A stretch of 64,000 bases of DNA, taken from contig NZ_WFGV02000030.1 in assembly GCF_010095445.2 (NCBI RefSeq), positions 1 to 64,000 on the forward strand, given 5' to 3'. The notes under the pieces are model-generated. The model saw nothing but the letters and a program-made list of their open reading frames with translations. It did not search any database and was not told the origin of the DNA. The position numbers and the translations under genes were made by a program. The stretch comes from Pseudomonas sp. TNT3. Its GTDB lineage: Bacteria > Pseudomonadota > Gammaproteobacteria > Pseudomonadales > Pseudomonadaceae. How positions within the stretch are numbered: the stretch's first letter is position 1; every line of letters starts with the position of its first letter. Below are positions 16,610-26,988 of this stretch, one piece after another.

Positions 16610-17643
16610 TCGACCAGGCACGGGCTGAGCCGCACCGATTCGAATTTTTCCAATTGGTGCGATTGCTCCGCCTGCATTACAGCAGAACCGGGCGCATGGA
16701 CCTGGACACCCGACCGCACGAAGACCCTTTGCGTTTTCGCTCACAGCTGTCCCTGAACTTCCCTGCCAGCGAAGTCAGCGACTTGCAGTTCGAGCGTGAA
16801 GGCAAGGTGTCGGCGGCAGGTCTGCCGCTGTCCGAGGTGCAAGTCACGTTCATGGGACTGGTCGGGCCGTCGGGTGTGCTGCCGCGCCCGTACACCGAAC
16901 TGCTGATTGAAAGGCACGTCCAGTACCGGGACGACGCGGCCCATGCGTTCCTCGATATTTTCTCCCATCGCATGACCACGCTGTTTTACGAAGCGTGGCA
17001 AAAATACAAGTTCTACATCGAGTACGAACGCAACGGCACCTCGGATTTCGATCGCTACCTGCTCAACCTCGTGGGCTTCGGTCCCGAGGCGCAGAAGCAG
17101 AAATTCGACAAGCAAGGCTCGCCCCTGCGTCGCGAATTGTTCAGCTACTTTTCCGGTCTGTTCGCGCAGAAGCCACGCAATGCGATGAACCTCGAAGCAA
17201 TGCTGAGCTTTTATTTTTCGCTGCCGTTCAAGGTCAAGCCGTTTGCCGGTCGCTGGTTGAAACTCGATGCCAGCCAATGCACGCAACTGGGTCGCAAGAA
17301 CGCGGTGCTCGGACAAAGCGCTGTCGCCGGAAACCGTGTCTGGGACTACCAGTCCTGCGTACGCATCGAGACGGCCCCGCTGGACCTGGCCGACTACCAA
17401 CGCTTCCAGCCCGGCACCGTGGACTACCAGAAGCTGGTGGAACTGGTGCGGTTCTACGTCGGCGCCGAACTGGACTTCCAGTTGGCACCCAAGCTCAAAC
17501 CCGAAGCAGTACCCGCGGCCCGCCTCGGTCGCCAGGGCAACGTGTCACTGGGCTGGCTCGGCTGGCTCAAACGCCCTGGCGTCGACGTGGAACCCTCCCG
17601 TTGCGCCCTCTTCCACATTCCTTTTGATGGGGTCTCCCTGTGA
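16573..17643 (+). CDS. tssG: T6SS baseplate protein TssG
   Basis: The 356-aa protein has the TssG features HRFEFFQLVRLLRLHY, EDPLRFRSQLSLNFPASEV, VTFMGLVGPSGVLPRPYTELL and RDDAAHAFLDIFSHRMTTLF. TssG joins TssF copies in the baseplate wedge and contacts TssK. It starts within the end of tssF and its TGA overlaps the clpV GTG start (GTGA). The C-terminus (WLGWLKRPGVDVEPSRC) is ordinary for this family. Confidence 0.94.
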   Translation: MATSNRRSTPGLIDQARAEPHRFEFFQLVRLLRLHYSRTGRMDLDTRPHEDPLRFRSQLSLNFPASEVSDLQFEREGKVSAAGLPLSEVQVTFMGLVGPSGVLPRPYTELLIERHVQYRDDAAHAFLDIFSHRMTTLFYEAWQKYKFYIEYERNGTSDFDRYLLNLVGFGPEAQKQKFDKQGSPLRRELFSYFSGLFAQKPRNAMNLEAMLSFYFSLPFKVKPFAGRWLKLDASQCTQLGRKNAVLGQSAVAGNRVWDYQSCVRIETAPLDLADYQRFQPGTVDYQKLVELVRFYVGAELDFQLAPKLKPEAVPAARLGRQGNVSLGWLGWLKRPGVDVEPSRCALFHIPFDGVSL

Positions 17644-20243
17644 ACCTGAAGTCCCTGTTTGCCAAACTGAACGACACCAGCCGCACCGCGACAGAAAGTG
17701 CGGCGGCCCTGTGTCTCTCGGAACAGCATTACGACGTCGAAATCGAGCACCTGTTGTTGCAGTTGCTGGACAGCAACGACAACGACCTGCCGGTCATCCT
17801 GCGTCACTACGACGTGGTGCCCGATCGCCTGCAGGCGCAGCTGGTAACGGCGCTGGGGACCTTCAAAAAGGGCAATACCCGAACGCCTGCACTGTCGCCG
17901 CACATCACGCGCATGATCGAGCAGGCCTGGGTACTGGCCTCCATCGAATTCGGCCAGGGGCAGATTCGCACCGGCTATCTGTTGCAGGCTTTGCTCGATG
18001 ACGACGAGTTGCGCCGGGTGGTGATCGCCTCCGCGCCGGAGCTGGAAAAAATCAATGCCGACGATCTGCGCGTAAACCTTGGCGCGCTGGTCGAAGGCAG
18101 CGCCGAATCGCAACAGGCCAAACCCCTGGCCGGTGCAGACGTCAGCACCCGCAGCACGGTCAAAGGCAACGGCAAGACCCCGGCCCTCGATCAATACACC
18201 GTCAACCTGACGCAAAGCGCTCGCGAAGGCCGGATTGACCCGGTGCTGGGCCGTGAGTTCGAAGTCCGGCAGATGGTCGACATCCTGACACGCCGCCGCC
18301 AGAACAACCCGATCCTGACCGGTGAAGCCGGCGTCGGTAAAACCGCCGTGGTGGAAGGCCTGGCGCTGCGCATCATTCAAGGTGATGTGCCGTCGGTACT
18401 CAAAGACGTCGCCATTCATACCCTGGACCTCGGCTTGCTGCAGGCCGGTGCCGGTGTGAAAGGCGAGTTTGAGAATCGTCTCAAATCCGTCATCGAAGAA
18501 ACCAAACGCAGTCTGCATCCGATCATCCTGTTCATCGACGAGGCGCACACCTTGATCGGGTCCGGTGGTCAGGCCGGACAGAACGACGCCGCCAATCTGC
18601 TCAAGCCAGCCCTGGCTCGGGGTGAACTGCGCACCATCGCCGCGACGACCTGGGCCGAATACAAAAAGTACTTCGAGAAAGACGCTGCACTCGCCCGCCG
18701 CTTCCAGGTGGTGAAGGTCGAAGAGCCGGACGAAGACAAGGCGATCCACATGCTGCGCGGCCTGCTGGCCAAGATGCAGGATCACCACAAGGTCACGGTA
18801 ATGGACGAAGCGCTGGTGCAAGCCGTGCGGTTGTCCAATCGCTACATCACCGGCCGTCAACTGCCTGACAAAGCCGTGAGCGTTCTGGACACGGCCTGCG
18901 CGCGAGTCGCCCTGGGCCAGTCTGCACAACCGGGCCCCCTCGAAGACTGCAAGCGGCAGATCGACAACCTGCAAGCCGAGATCACCGTACTGGAACAGGA
19001 AGCCGCCAAAGGCAGCGACCATGCCCGCCGCCTGGCCACCCTGCACACCGAGTTGCAGGCACAGCAGCAGACCCGCGACGCACTGGAACAACAGTGGCAG
19101 CGCGAGCTGGAACTGGTGGAAAAACTCGGTGCCCTCAGCCACCCGGACAACAAGACACCCGATGCCCGGGAGATTGCCGCGGTGCGTGCCGAACTGGCCA
19201 GCGTCCAGGGTGAACAGCCGCTGGTGCATGCCCTGGTAGACGGCGGAACCATTGGCGAAGTGATTTCCGGCTGGACCGGTATCCCGTTGGGCAAAATGCT
19301 GCGCGACGAGATCGAAACCGTCCAGCGCCTGCCTGCCCTGCTGGGCGAACGCGTGCTCGGCCAGGATCACGCGCTGCATGAAATCGGCAAGCGCATCAAG
19401 ATCTCCCGGGCCCGCATGGAAGACCCGAACAAACCCATCGGCGTGTTCCTGTTGCTCGGCCCGAGCGGCGTCGGCAAGACCGAAACCGCCCTGGCCTTGG
19501 CCGACACCCTGTACGGGGGCGAGCGTAACGTCATCACCATCAACATGTCCGAGTACCAGGAAGCCCACACGGTCTCGAGCCTCAAGGGGTCGCCTCCGGG
19601 TTACATCGGCTATGGCGAAGGCGGCGTGTTGACCGAAGCGGTACGGCGCAAGCCCTACAGCGTGGTGCTGCTGGATGAAGTGGAAAAAGCCCACCCGGAC
19701 GTGCTCGAGCTGTTTTTCCAGGTGTTCGACAAAGGTGTGCTGGATGACGGTGAAGGTCGCGAGATCAACTTCCGCAACACCGTGATCATCCTCACGTCCA
19801 ACACCGGCACTGATCGCATCATGCAGTGGTGCCTGAACGCCGAGCAGCAACCGACGCCGGAAGACATCGTCGAAGGCCTGCGCGACGAGCTGAACCAGGT
19901 GTTCAAACCCGCGTTCCTCGGTCGCCTGACCATCGTCCCCTACTACCCGGTCAAGGACGCCATTCTGGAGCGCATCGTTGCGCTCAAGCTGGAGCGCATT
20001 CGCAAGCGTTTCGAGCGCAATCATCAAGCGGTTCTGAGCTACGACGAGGCGCTGGTCAAAGCCATCGCTTCGCGCTGCACGGAAGTCGACAGCGGCGCCC
20101 GCAACATCGACAACATTTTGTCCAAGACCCTGATGCCGGAACTGGCTCAACGGGTCCTGGAACGGATGGCGCAGGACAAGCCGATTCAAAGTCTGAAGAT
20201 CGAGTTGGGCAGCGACGGCGATTTCGCCTACAGCCTGTGCTGA
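17640..20243 (+). CDS. clpV: T6SS sheath-recycling AAA+ ATPase ClpV (TssH)
   Basis: The 867-aa protein is a two-ring Hsp100 ATPase. It has a Clp N-terminal repeat domain (about 1-150), first Walker A GEAGVGKT (228-235) with Walker B ILFIDEAHTLIG, a coiled-coil M-domain (about 430-520, rich in QAEITVLEQEAAK), and second Walker A GPSGVGKT (607-614) with Walker B VVLLDEVEKAHPDV. ClpV strips contracted TssB/TssC sheaths for reuse. The start codon is GTG at 17640 within the tssG stop (GTGA). Replacement by an ordinary ClpB is excluded by the T6SS context and the short N-domain linker. Confidence 0.95.
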   Translation: MNLKSLFAKLNDTSRTATESAAALCLSEQHYDVEIEHLLLQLLDSNDNDLPVILRHYDVVPDRLQAQLVTALGTFKKGNTRTPALSPHITRMIEQAWVLASIEFGQGQIRTGYLLQALLDDDELRRVVIASAPELEKINADDLRVNLGALVEGSAESQQAKPLAGADVSTRSTVKGNGKTPALDQYTVNLTQSAREGRIDPVLGREFEVRQMVDILTRRRQNNPILTGEAGVGKTAVVEGLALRIIQGDVPSVLKDVAIHTLDLGLLQAGAGVKGEFENRLKSVIEETKRSLHPIILFIDEAHTLIGSGGQAGQNDAANLLKPALARGELRTIAATTWAEYKKYFEKDAALARRFQVVKVEEPDEDKAIHMLRGLLAKMQDHHKVTVMDEALVQAVRLSNRYITGRQLPDKAVSVLDTACARVALGQSAQPGPLEDCKRQIDNLQAEITVLEQEAAKGSDHARRLATLHTELQAQQQTRDALEQQWQRELELVEKLGALSHPDNKTPDAREIAAVRAELASVQGEQPLVHALVDGGTIGEVISGWTGIPLGKMLRDEIETVQRLPALLGERVLGQDHALHEIGKRIKISRARMEDPNKPIGVFLLLGPSGVGKTETALALADTLYGGERNVITINMSEYQEAHTVSSLKGSPPGYIGYGEGGVLTEAVRRKPYSVVLLDEVEKAHPDVLELFFQVFDKGVLDDGEGREINFRNTVIILTSNTGTDRIMQWCLNAEQQPTPEDIVEGLRDELNQVFKPAFLGRLTIVPYYPVKDAILERIVALKLERIRKRFERNHQAVLSYDEALVKAIASRCTEVDSGARNIDNILSKTLMPELAQRVLERMAQDKPIQSLKIELGSDGDFAYSLC

Positions 20244-20266
20244 ACGAGCATTTAAAGGTAACCCTC

Positions 20267-21016
20267 ATGGATAACCAACAAGCAAGGAAGCGCTCTGCGC
20301 AACCCGTATTTGGCAAATGCCTGATCGCCGCAGCCATGATGATGGTGCTGACGGCCTGTGGCGTCACCGACCGTGTCGGCAAGCGCGTGGACGACACGTG
20401 GGCCGGCGACATGCTGTTCGACGATAACGAAAAGGTCATCCTGACGTCCGACGGCGGCAATCAGCTCAATCCCGACGAAACCGGCAAGCCGCTGTCCGTG
20501 GTGATTCGCGTGTACCAGCTCAGTTCCCTGGAACGCTTTTCGTCCACCGACGCCGACTCCCTGTGGGACGACCCGCAAAAAGCCCTCGGCAATACCTTGA
20601 TCGAGAACCGCGAAATCACCTTGCTGCCCGGCATGGGTCAAGTCGACCGCTGGCCGTTGAACAAGGCCGCGAGCTATGTCGGCGTCGCCGCGTTTTTCCG
20701 CTCGGATGAAGACAGTCGCTGGAAGGTCGCGTTTGACGCCAACTCCCTGCGCAAAGAAGGCATCTGGTTCTCCGCCGATGGCCTGCGGGTGCTGGTGGAC
20801 AACAACACGGTCACGGCCGTGGCTGGCGTCGACGTCTTGAACAAACCCAAGACCGCCGAACAACTCGCCCAGGCCTCCACTGCGCCGGAAGAAAACACCT
20901 TGACCCAACGCCTTCAGGACGCGGCCCTGCAGCAAGCGGAAGACACAGCGACCAGCTCCGCGAAGAAAGCGACCGAATCAAAATTAAACTCTCTATTGGA
21001 TGGCGTTCATGAGTAA
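20267..21016 (+). CDS. tssJ: T6SS outer-membrane lipoprotein TssJ
   Basis: Starting at ATG 20267, the 249-aa product has a lipoprotein signal with the lipobox LTAC and the lipidated cysteine at residue 31. The mature part includes KPLSVVIRVYQLSSLERFSS and RWKVAFDANSLRKEGIWFS, typical of the TssJ transthyretin-like sandwich. TssJ anchors TssM to the outer membrane. The protein carries an unusually long C-terminal tail (about 60 residues, Ala/Glu/Thr-rich, ending KATESKLNSLLDGVHE), likely disordered. It overlaps tssK by eight bases. Confidence 0.9.
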   Translation: MDNQQARKRSAQPVFGKCLIAAAMMMVLTACGVTDRVGKRVDDTWAGDMLFDDNEKVILTSDGGNQLNPDETGKPLSVVIRVYQLSSLERFSSTDADSLWDDPQKALGNTLIENREITLLPGMGQVDRWPLNKAASYVGVAAFFRSDEDSRWKVAFDANSLRKEGIWFSADGLRVLVDNNTVTAVAGVDVLNKPKTAEQLAQASTAPEENTLTQRLQDAALQQAEDTATSSAKKATESKLNSLLDGVHE

Positions 21017-22352
21017 GCAGAGCCGGGTGATGTGGTCGGAAGGCATGTTCCTTTTGCCGCAGCATTTCCAATACCAGGATGAGTTCCACCAGCATCAGTT
21101 GGCGGAGTCGACACTGCGCAGCACGCCGTTTCATTGGGGCGTGCAGATGCTCCAGGTTGACGAAGAAGCCCTCGCGACCGGCTCCCTGCAGCTCAAGCGA
21201 CTGAAGCTGGTGTTCCCGGACGGCAGCCTGTTCGACGCGCCGCAGCATGATCCGCTGCCGGCCGCCCGTGACTTGAAAGACCTGCTCAAAGGCAACGACC
21301 TGAAGGTCTACGCCGCGCTGAAACTGCCTGAGCCCTTCGGCATGAACTACGTTGAAGACGGTCAGGAACAGAAGAGCGCGCGCCGTTTTCGCAAGCAGTT
21401 CGACACCCTGCCGGACTTGAACGAAGGCGACCTGGAAAACGAAATCACCAGCCTGCGCCTGAACGTCGTGATGCTGATCGACGGCGACAACCTGGACGGT
21501 TACAGCTACTGCCCGATCGCCCGCCTGTCGCGCAACAACATCGGCGGCTTCAACCTCGATGCGCACTTCGTGCACCCCACGCTGCACGTCGGTACCCATG
21601 AAACGCTGATCGGCCTGGGCAAACGCCTGCTCGGCGCCCTGCAATCCAAAAGCAAGGCACTGTCGGGCCGTCGTCGTGAACGGGCGGATCAGATTGCCGA
21701 ATTTGGCTCCAGCGACGTGACATTGTTCTGGCTGCTGAACACGGTCAACCGGGCTCACCCGAGCCTCGCGCACCTGCTCGCTCACCCTCGCCTGCACCCC
21801 GAGCGCCTGTACCTGTTTCTGGCGGAACTGGCCGGTGGATTGCTGACGTTCTCGCTGGATACGCAACTCAACGATATCCCCGAGTACGACCACCACGACC
21901 CGGCGGCCTCGCTGGTCAAGCTCGATGAAATGATCCGGGTGCTGCTCGACAACGTCGTGCCCAACCAGTGCGTGGTGATCAACCTGACCCAGACCAAGCC
22001 TTCGTACTGGCAGGGCCAATTGCTCGACCCGCGCCTGGCCGAGGCGGATTTCTATATTTCCGTGCACGCCGACATGCCTGGCTCCAGCCTGCTGGAACTG
22101 GTGCCGCGCGCGTTCAAGGTGGGTTCGCCGGAAGACATCGAGGTCGTGGTCAACAGTGCCATGCCGGGGGTCACGCTCAATCACTCGACCCGCCTGCCCA
22201 ATGCGATTCCGGTGCGACTGGACAATCACTACTTCTCCATCGAGCCCCATGGCCGCGTGTACGAACGAATGATGAGTGCCCAGGCCATCTCTTTTTACGC
22301 ACCCAGCGCCTTTACCAATCTCAAGCTTGAACTGATGGCGGTACTCAAATGA
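21009..22352 (+). CDS. tssK: T6SS baseplate-membrane connector TssK
   Basis: The 447-aa protein begins MSKQSRVMWSEGMFLLPQHF, the standard TssK opening, and continues with QDEFHQHQLAESTLRSTPFHWG. Other conserved elements are PIARLSRNNIGGFNLDAHFV and, near the end, VYERMMSAQAISFYAPSAF. TssK trimers connect the baseplate wedge to TssL/TssM. I prefer ATG 21009 to ATG 21000 because it gives the canonical N-terminus; neither has a strong ribosome binding site, so coupling with tssJ is likely. Its TGA overlaps the tssL ATG (ATGA). Confidence 0.94.
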   Translation: MSKQSRVMWSEGMFLLPQHFQYQDEFHQHQLAESTLRSTPFHWGVQMLQVDEEALATGSLQLKRLKLVFPDGSLFDAPQHDPLPAARDLKDLLKGNDLKVYAALKLPEPFGMNYVEDGQEQKSARRFRKQFDTLPDLNEGDLENEITSLRLNVVMLIDGDNLDGYSYCPIARLSRNNIGGFNLDAHFVHPTLHVGTHETLIGLGKRLLGALQSKSKALSGRRRERADQIAEFGSSDVTLFWLLNTVNRAHPSLAHLLAHPRLHPERLYLFLAELAGGLLTFSLDTQLNDIPEYDHHDPAASLVKLDEMIRVLLDNVVPNQCVVINLTQTKPSYWQGQLLDPRLAEADFYISVHADMPGSSLLELVPRAFKVGSPEDIEVVVNSAMPGVTLNHSTRLPNAIPVRLDNHYFSIEPHGRVYERMMSAQAISFYAPSAFTNLKLELMAVLK

Positions 22353-23062
22353 CTGAAGCCGTAATGCAAGGCGCCGTGACGGCCGCAACCGAAAAACCGG
22401 GTTTGAAAGACCTGGTGCAAGACTTCATCAGCATGGCGCTGATCGTACGCAAGGGCCGACAGGTGACGTCGGTCACGGCCTTCGAGGCAAGCGTCGACAA
22501 CTTCTTCTCGAACCTGGAACGCGAAGCCCGCAGCGCCAACTACAGCGTTGAACAGGTCAAGGACACCCAATACGCCTTGTGCGCGTTCCTCGACGAGAGC
22601 GTGTTGCGTTCCGGCGACAACGAACTGCGGCGCCACTTCGAACTGCAGCCGTTGCAGTTCCGTTACTTCGGCGTGCACCTGGCGGGTGAAGGCTTTTTCG
22701 AAAAAATCGATTCGCTGCGCAGCGACGTCAAAAAGAACCTCGACGTGCTCGAGGTGTATCACCTGTGCCTGGCGCTGGGTTTCGAAGGCAAGTTCAGCCT
22801 CGGTCAGAAAGACCAGTTGCGCTACCTGGCCAATACCCTGGGTCAGGACATCGCCCGTTATAAAAAAACGCCCAAAGCGCTTTCACCTGACTGGGCCTTG
22901 CCCGATCAGGTCTCGCAGATGCTGCGACACGAAGTACCCGTTTGGCTCTACCTGGCGCTCATTGCGCTGGTCTGCGTGGGTGTTTACCTGACGCTGGACT
23001 GGCTGTTGGCCAAGGACGTAGCCGCACTGTCCGAACAAATCAGCCAGCTGTTCAGTGCCTGA
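22349..23062 (+). CDS. tssL: T6SS inner-membrane protein TssL (DotU), short form without OmpA domain
   Basis: The 237-aa protein shows DotU motifs: LKDLVQDFISMALIVRKGRQ, VKDTQYALCAFLDESVL, LQFRYFGVHLAGEGFFEKID and LEVYHLCLALGFEGKF. A single C-terminal transmembrane helix follows (WLYLALIALVCVGVYLTLDWLL, about 198-218). It ends soon after and has no peptidoglycan-binding OmpA module, which extended TssL proteins carry. In this operon that module is attached to the second IcmF-like protein instead. TssL binds TssM in the inner membrane and recruits TssK. Confidence 0.93.
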   Translation: MTEAVMQGAVTAATEKPGLKDLVQDFISMALIVRKGRQVTSVTAFEASVDNFFSNLEREARSANYSVEQVKDTQYALCAFLDESVLRSGDNELRRHFELQPLQFRYFGVHLAGEGFFEKIDSLRSDVKKNLDVLEVYHLCLALGFEGKFSLGQKDQLRYLANTLGQDIARYKKTPKALSPDWALPDQVSQMLRHEVPVWLYLALIALVCVGVYLTLDWLLAKDVAALSEQISQLFSA

Positions 23063-23092
23063 TCCCAGGTCAGGTAATCGAGTCAGGAAGAC

Positions 23093-26000
23093 ATGAAGAC
23101 ATTATTGCGTTTGTTAAAAAGTTTTTGGTTCGTGATCCCGGTCTTGTGGCTGGCGAGCCTGGCCGTCTGCTGGTTCGTGGCGCCGCACGTGAGCGGTTTG
23201 CGTGGCTATACGCTGGAAGCGATGGCGATCATCAGTGCGTTCTACCTGCTGATCATTGTGCTGCGTCAGTACAAGCGAATCCGGGCTGAACACAACCTTG
23301 AGAACCTGGTGCAGATCGAGGTCGATCGCTCGCTCAAGTCCACCGGCGAGTTCCGCGATCAGCAAGTGCTGCGCGAACGCCTCAAGCACGCCATCGCGAT
23401 GCTGCGTACCGATCGCTCGGCCGGTGGCGGTGGTGCTTCCGCCCTGTCCGACCTGCCGTGGTACCTGGTCATCGGCATGTCCGGTGCCGGCAAGACCTCG
23501 TTGCTGACCCGTTCCGGCCTGTCCGCGAGCATCGCCAACAGTGCCAACGACACCCAAAGCGGCACGCAACATTGCGACTGGTACTTCAGCCCCGAGGCCG
23601 TGATGATCGATACGGCCGGTCGGTATCTGCGCGACGACCAGTCCGCCAGCGAGTTCGCCGCCTTCCTGAAGATGCTGAAAAAGCAACGCAGCAAAGCGGC
23701 GGTCAACGGTCTGGTGCTGGTAGTGAGCCTGCCGGAATTGCTCGCGGCCAGCGCTGACGAACGTAACGCGCTGGCGGCACAGCTGGTGTCGCGCATCGAG
23801 GAATACACCGATTGCCTGGACGCCAATCCACCGATCTACCTGATGCTGAGCAAGACCGACCAGTTGCCGGGCTTCAGCCAGGCCTTCGAAGGCCTGGACC
23901 TGAATGAACGCCAGCAACCGCTGGGCATGACGTTCGGCTTGTCGGAGATCCGCAACCAGGGCCTTCGCCCGGTGCTGGATGCCAAGCTGGCCAACCTGCA
24001 CAGCCATATCCGCCGTCACGTCGACGCGCAGATGATTGCGTTGGGCGCGGACGCCAACAGTGCGCTGCTGAACTTCCCGAACTATTTCTCCGAACTGTCT
24101 GTGGTGCTGGAGCAATTCCTCCAGCACTTCGCCGACACCCGGCATGCCGGCTCGCCCCTGCTGTTGCGCGGCCTGTATTTCACCAGCGCACTGCAAACCG
24201 ATCAGCAACTGAGCCAGGTCTATGAAGACGACCTCGCCGAGTCGTTTGCCCTGCAGCCGGAAACCGCCCTGGATAACGACAGCAGCGGCAAGAAGATCAG
24301 CGACCGCAGCTACTTCATTACCGATACGTTCCGCCGGGTGATTTTTCCGGACCGCGACCTGACGCTGTACCAGTCACGCTTCGGCCGAAACAAGTCCCTG
24401 AGCCCTGTCGTGTTGGGTGTAGCGCTGCTGGCGGGCCTGGCGTTCATCGGCTGGCAAGCCCTGTCGTTCCAGAACAACCGTCAATGGCTGGCCTCGTTGC
24501 GCGATCAGTTGAACGAATTGCAGCAATCCCCGGACCGGGCGCAATTGCTCGCCTCGGGACAAGGGCTGGAATTGCTCCGTGATCAACTTGCCGTCATCGA
24601 AAAGCACCGCGCCAAAGGCGTGCCGCTGCAACTGAGTGCAGGTCTTTATCGGGGTGACGACATCTACCTCGTCGCCCAGAACGCTTATTTGCAGCAACTG
24701 CGCACCCAGGCACTGGAGCCCGTCACGCTGCAACTTCAATTGCAGATGCGTGCCTTCAATGAGTTCGCAAAAACCATGGACCCGCAGAACAGCTTTGCGG
24801 CAGCACCGGCCAAGACGGGCAGTCCGTCCGCCAAAGCTCGCGTCCAGGGCCTGAAACTGCCGACCCGTTTGAGCAGCGTTCCACGCAGCACCGGTGAAGT
24901 CACCAGCCGTTTGAGCGGTGCGGCCAAAGGTGCGGCGAACAAAGCGCGCGGTGATGCCATGACCGCACTGCGCAACCCGGCCACCGCCAGTGACGCGGCC
25001 GATCTGTCGGCGACCACGGGCGGGCTGTCGTTGTCCGAGGAAATGCTGGGCCGACTGGACGAACGCCAGGTCGCATCGATCATCGAGTCCTACAACGCCC
25101 TCAAGCTGTACCTGATGCTGACCCAACCCGATGCGCATCCGGAGCCTGAGTTCGTCGGCGCCGCATTGCCGGCGGCCTGGGCCAATACCGCCAGCGAGCA
25201 GAATCCTGTCAGCGCTGAAGTTATTCAGGACAACGTGCCGGTCTACGTGCAACTGCTGAAGAATGGTCAGGCCCCGACTTTGCCACGCAACGAGCAACTG
25301 ATCAGCGAAACCCGCAGCAGCTTGAAGTCGTTCATGATCTCCAGCTCCTTGGTGGACCGTGAATACCTGCGCCTGCAACTGGAATCCAGCCGCCAGTTTC
25401 CGGCGCTTGGCCTCAGCGACCTGGTGCCCCTGCCAGGACGTCAACTGCTGTACGGCACCGAAGCCGTGCCGGCGATTTTCACCCGTCAGGGCTGGGAACA
25501 GTTCGTGAAGCCGGAGCTGATCAAGCTGGTGTCAGGGAACCTGCGCAACGAATCGGACTGGGTACTCGATGGTGAAGGTGGCGACAGCCTGGTGCAAAAA
25601 GCCAACTTCATCCGCGAATTCATGACGCGCTACAAGCGAGACTACACCCAAGCCTGGTACACCTTGATCGACAGTGTCGGCGTGCGTCACTTCACTGACA
25701 TGGCCAACGCGACCCAGCAACTGTCGCTGCTCAGCGACGTACAGAACTCGCCGGTGAAAATCCTGCTGGCCGCCGTCAACGACAACACCCAGTGGGATGT
25801 GCCGGCGCCGCGGGAAACACAACAAACCGGGATCAAGCGCGATGACGGTTTCTGGGGCAAGGTCACGGGCATTTTCGACGGCCCGGACGCTGCGCCAAAT
25901 GCGCTGATCTCGCCGCTGCCAGCGGTGGATGACGGCAGCCTGGCCAAGCGTTTCGAGCCGGTGTCCCGGGTCTTCGCCGTGCAGAACGCCGAGGGCGCGG

Positions 26001-26971
26001 ACAGCACCATCATGGATCGCTACCTGGCGGCGCTGCGCAAACTCAAGGTGCGGATGAACAACATCCAGCGCTCGCAGGACGTCGGTAAAAGCAGCAAGCA
26101 GTTGATCAGCGAGACCCTGGAAGGTCAGCCGAGCGAAGTCACCAGCGTGCGCAACTATGTCGAGACCACCGTCGACACTAGCCAGGGCGGCTTGTCGTCC
26201 TCGCTGCAAAGCCTGTTCAGCCTGCCGATCCAGTTCACCTGGGAAACCCTGCGCGACCCGGCCGGCGAGCAGATCGCCAAGGCCTGGGCGCAACAGATCG
26301 CCAAGCCCTGGGAACAGGTCATGGCACACCGTTTCCCGATTGCAGCCGGCAGCCGCAATGAAGCCTCGGTCAAGGATCTGCAGCGTTTCGTCGACCCGGA
26401 GTCCGGCTTGCTGCCGAACTTCAAGCGCAACGAAATCGGCAACCTTTCCGGTGGTGAAGGCCTGGGCATGAGCAGCGCGAGCAAATCGACGCCGCTGGTC
26501 AACCCGAACATGGTCAACAGCATCGACAAGGCCAGCTCCCTGGGTCAGGTGATCGCCAGCTTGTCGGACCGTGAAAACGGCTTCGAGATCATGCTGGAAC
26601 CGTCGGCTTACTTCACCGACATCATCTTTACCCTCGATGGTCAGGTGCAGCATTACCGCAACGGCAAGACCAGCTGGAGTCGCTTCTCCTGGCCGGGCAC
26701 CACCACCGCACCCGGCGCCCGCATGGACGTGGTCACGCTGACCGGCGAACGCATCACCGTGTTCGATTATCCGGGCCGCTGGGGTCTGTTGCGCATGAAC
26801 GACAGTGCCCGCGTCAGTGACCTGGACGGTATCCAGCAGCGCTTCAGCTGGAACACCGCCAGCGGTCAGGTCAGCCTCGCCGTGCGCAACTATGGCGGGG
26901 TCAAGCTGACCGACCTGGCCAACGTCAAGGCGTTGAGTTCACTCAATGCGTCCGGCGGGCGGGTCCAGTGA
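23093..26971 (+). CDS. tssM: T6SS inner-membrane protein TssM (IcmF)
   Basis: The 1,292-aa protein has full TssM length. Two transmembrane helices lie at the N-terminus (about 12-60), then a GTPase-like domain with Walker A GMSGAGKT (128-135) and CDWYFSPEAVMIDTAGRY. A third transmembrane helix is at about 440 (VVLGVALLAGLAFIGWQAL), followed by a large periplasmic part ending in the IcmF C-terminal beta domain (MLEPSAYFTDIIFTLDGQV). The C-terminal periplasmic region binds TssJ. A low-complexity Ala/Gly/Lys/Ser stretch near 565-640 may be a flexible linker. It follows tssL by 30 bases. Confidence 0.95.
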   Translation: MKTLLRLLKSFWFVIPVLWLASLAVCWFVAPHVSGLRGYTLEAMAIISAFYLLIIVLRQYKRIRAEHNLENLVQIEVDRSLKSTGEFRDQQVLRERLKHAIAMLRTDRSAGGGGASALSDLPWYLVIGMSGAGKTSLLTRSGLSASIANSANDTQSGTQHCDWYFSPEAVMIDTAGRYLRDDQSASEFAAFLKMLKKQRSKAAVNGLVLVVSLPELLAASADERNALAAQLVSRIEEYTDCLDANPPIYLMLSKTDQLPGFSQAFEGLDLNERQQPLGMTFGLSEIRNQGLRPVLDAKLANLHSHIRRHVDAQMIALGADANSALLNFPNYFSELSVVLEQFLQHFADTRHAGSPLLLRGLYFTSALQTDQQLSQVYEDDLAESFALQPETALDNDSSGKKISDRSYFITDTFRRVIFPDRDLTLYQSRFGRNKSLSPVVLGVALLAGLAFIGWQALSFQNNRQWLASLRDQLNELQQSPDRAQLLASGQGLELLRDQLAVIEKHRAKGVPLQLSAGLYRGDDIYLVAQNAYLQQLRTQALEPVTLQLQLQMRAFNEFAKTMDPQNSFAAAPAKTGSPSAKARVQGLKLPTRLSSVPRSTGEVTSRLSGAAKGAANKARGDAMTALRNPATASDAADLSATTGGLSLSEEMLGRLDERQVASIIESYNALKLYLMLTQPDAHPEPEFVGAALPAAWANTASEQNPVSAEVIQDNVPVYVQLLKNGQAPTLPRNEQLISETRSSLKSFMISSSLVDREYLRLQLESSRQFPALGLSDLVPLPGRQLLYGTEAVPAIFTRQGWEQFVKPELIKLVSGNLRNESDWVLDGEGGDSLVQKANFIREFMTRYKRDYTQAWYTLIDSVGVRHFTDMANATQQLSLLSDVQNSPVKILLAAVNDNTQWDVPAPRETQQTGIKRDDGFWGKVTGIFDGPDAAPNALISPLPAVDDGSLAKRFEPVSRVFAVQNAEGADSTIMDRYLAALRKLKVRMNNIQRSQDVGKSSKQLISETLEGQPSEVTSVRNYVETTVDTSQGGLSSSLQSLFSLPIQFTWETLRDPAGEQIAKAWAQQIAKPWEQVMAHRFPIAAGSRNEASVKDLQRFVDPESGLLPNFKRNEIGNLSGGEGLGMSSASKSTPLVNPNMVNSIDKASSLGQVIASLSDRENGFEIMLEPSAYFTDIIFTLDGQVQHYRNGKTSWSRFSWPGTTTAPGARMDVVTLTGERITVFDYPGRWGLLRMNDSARVSDLDGIQQRFSWNTASGQVSLAVRNYGGVKLTDLANVKALSSLNASGGRVQ

Positions 26972-26988
26972 GCATGCTCGCCTTGAAT

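Noticed and set aside
17454..20189. 911-codon minus-strand frame opposite clpV
   Set aside because: Antisense shadow; the plus-strand ClpV has all the ATPase motifs.
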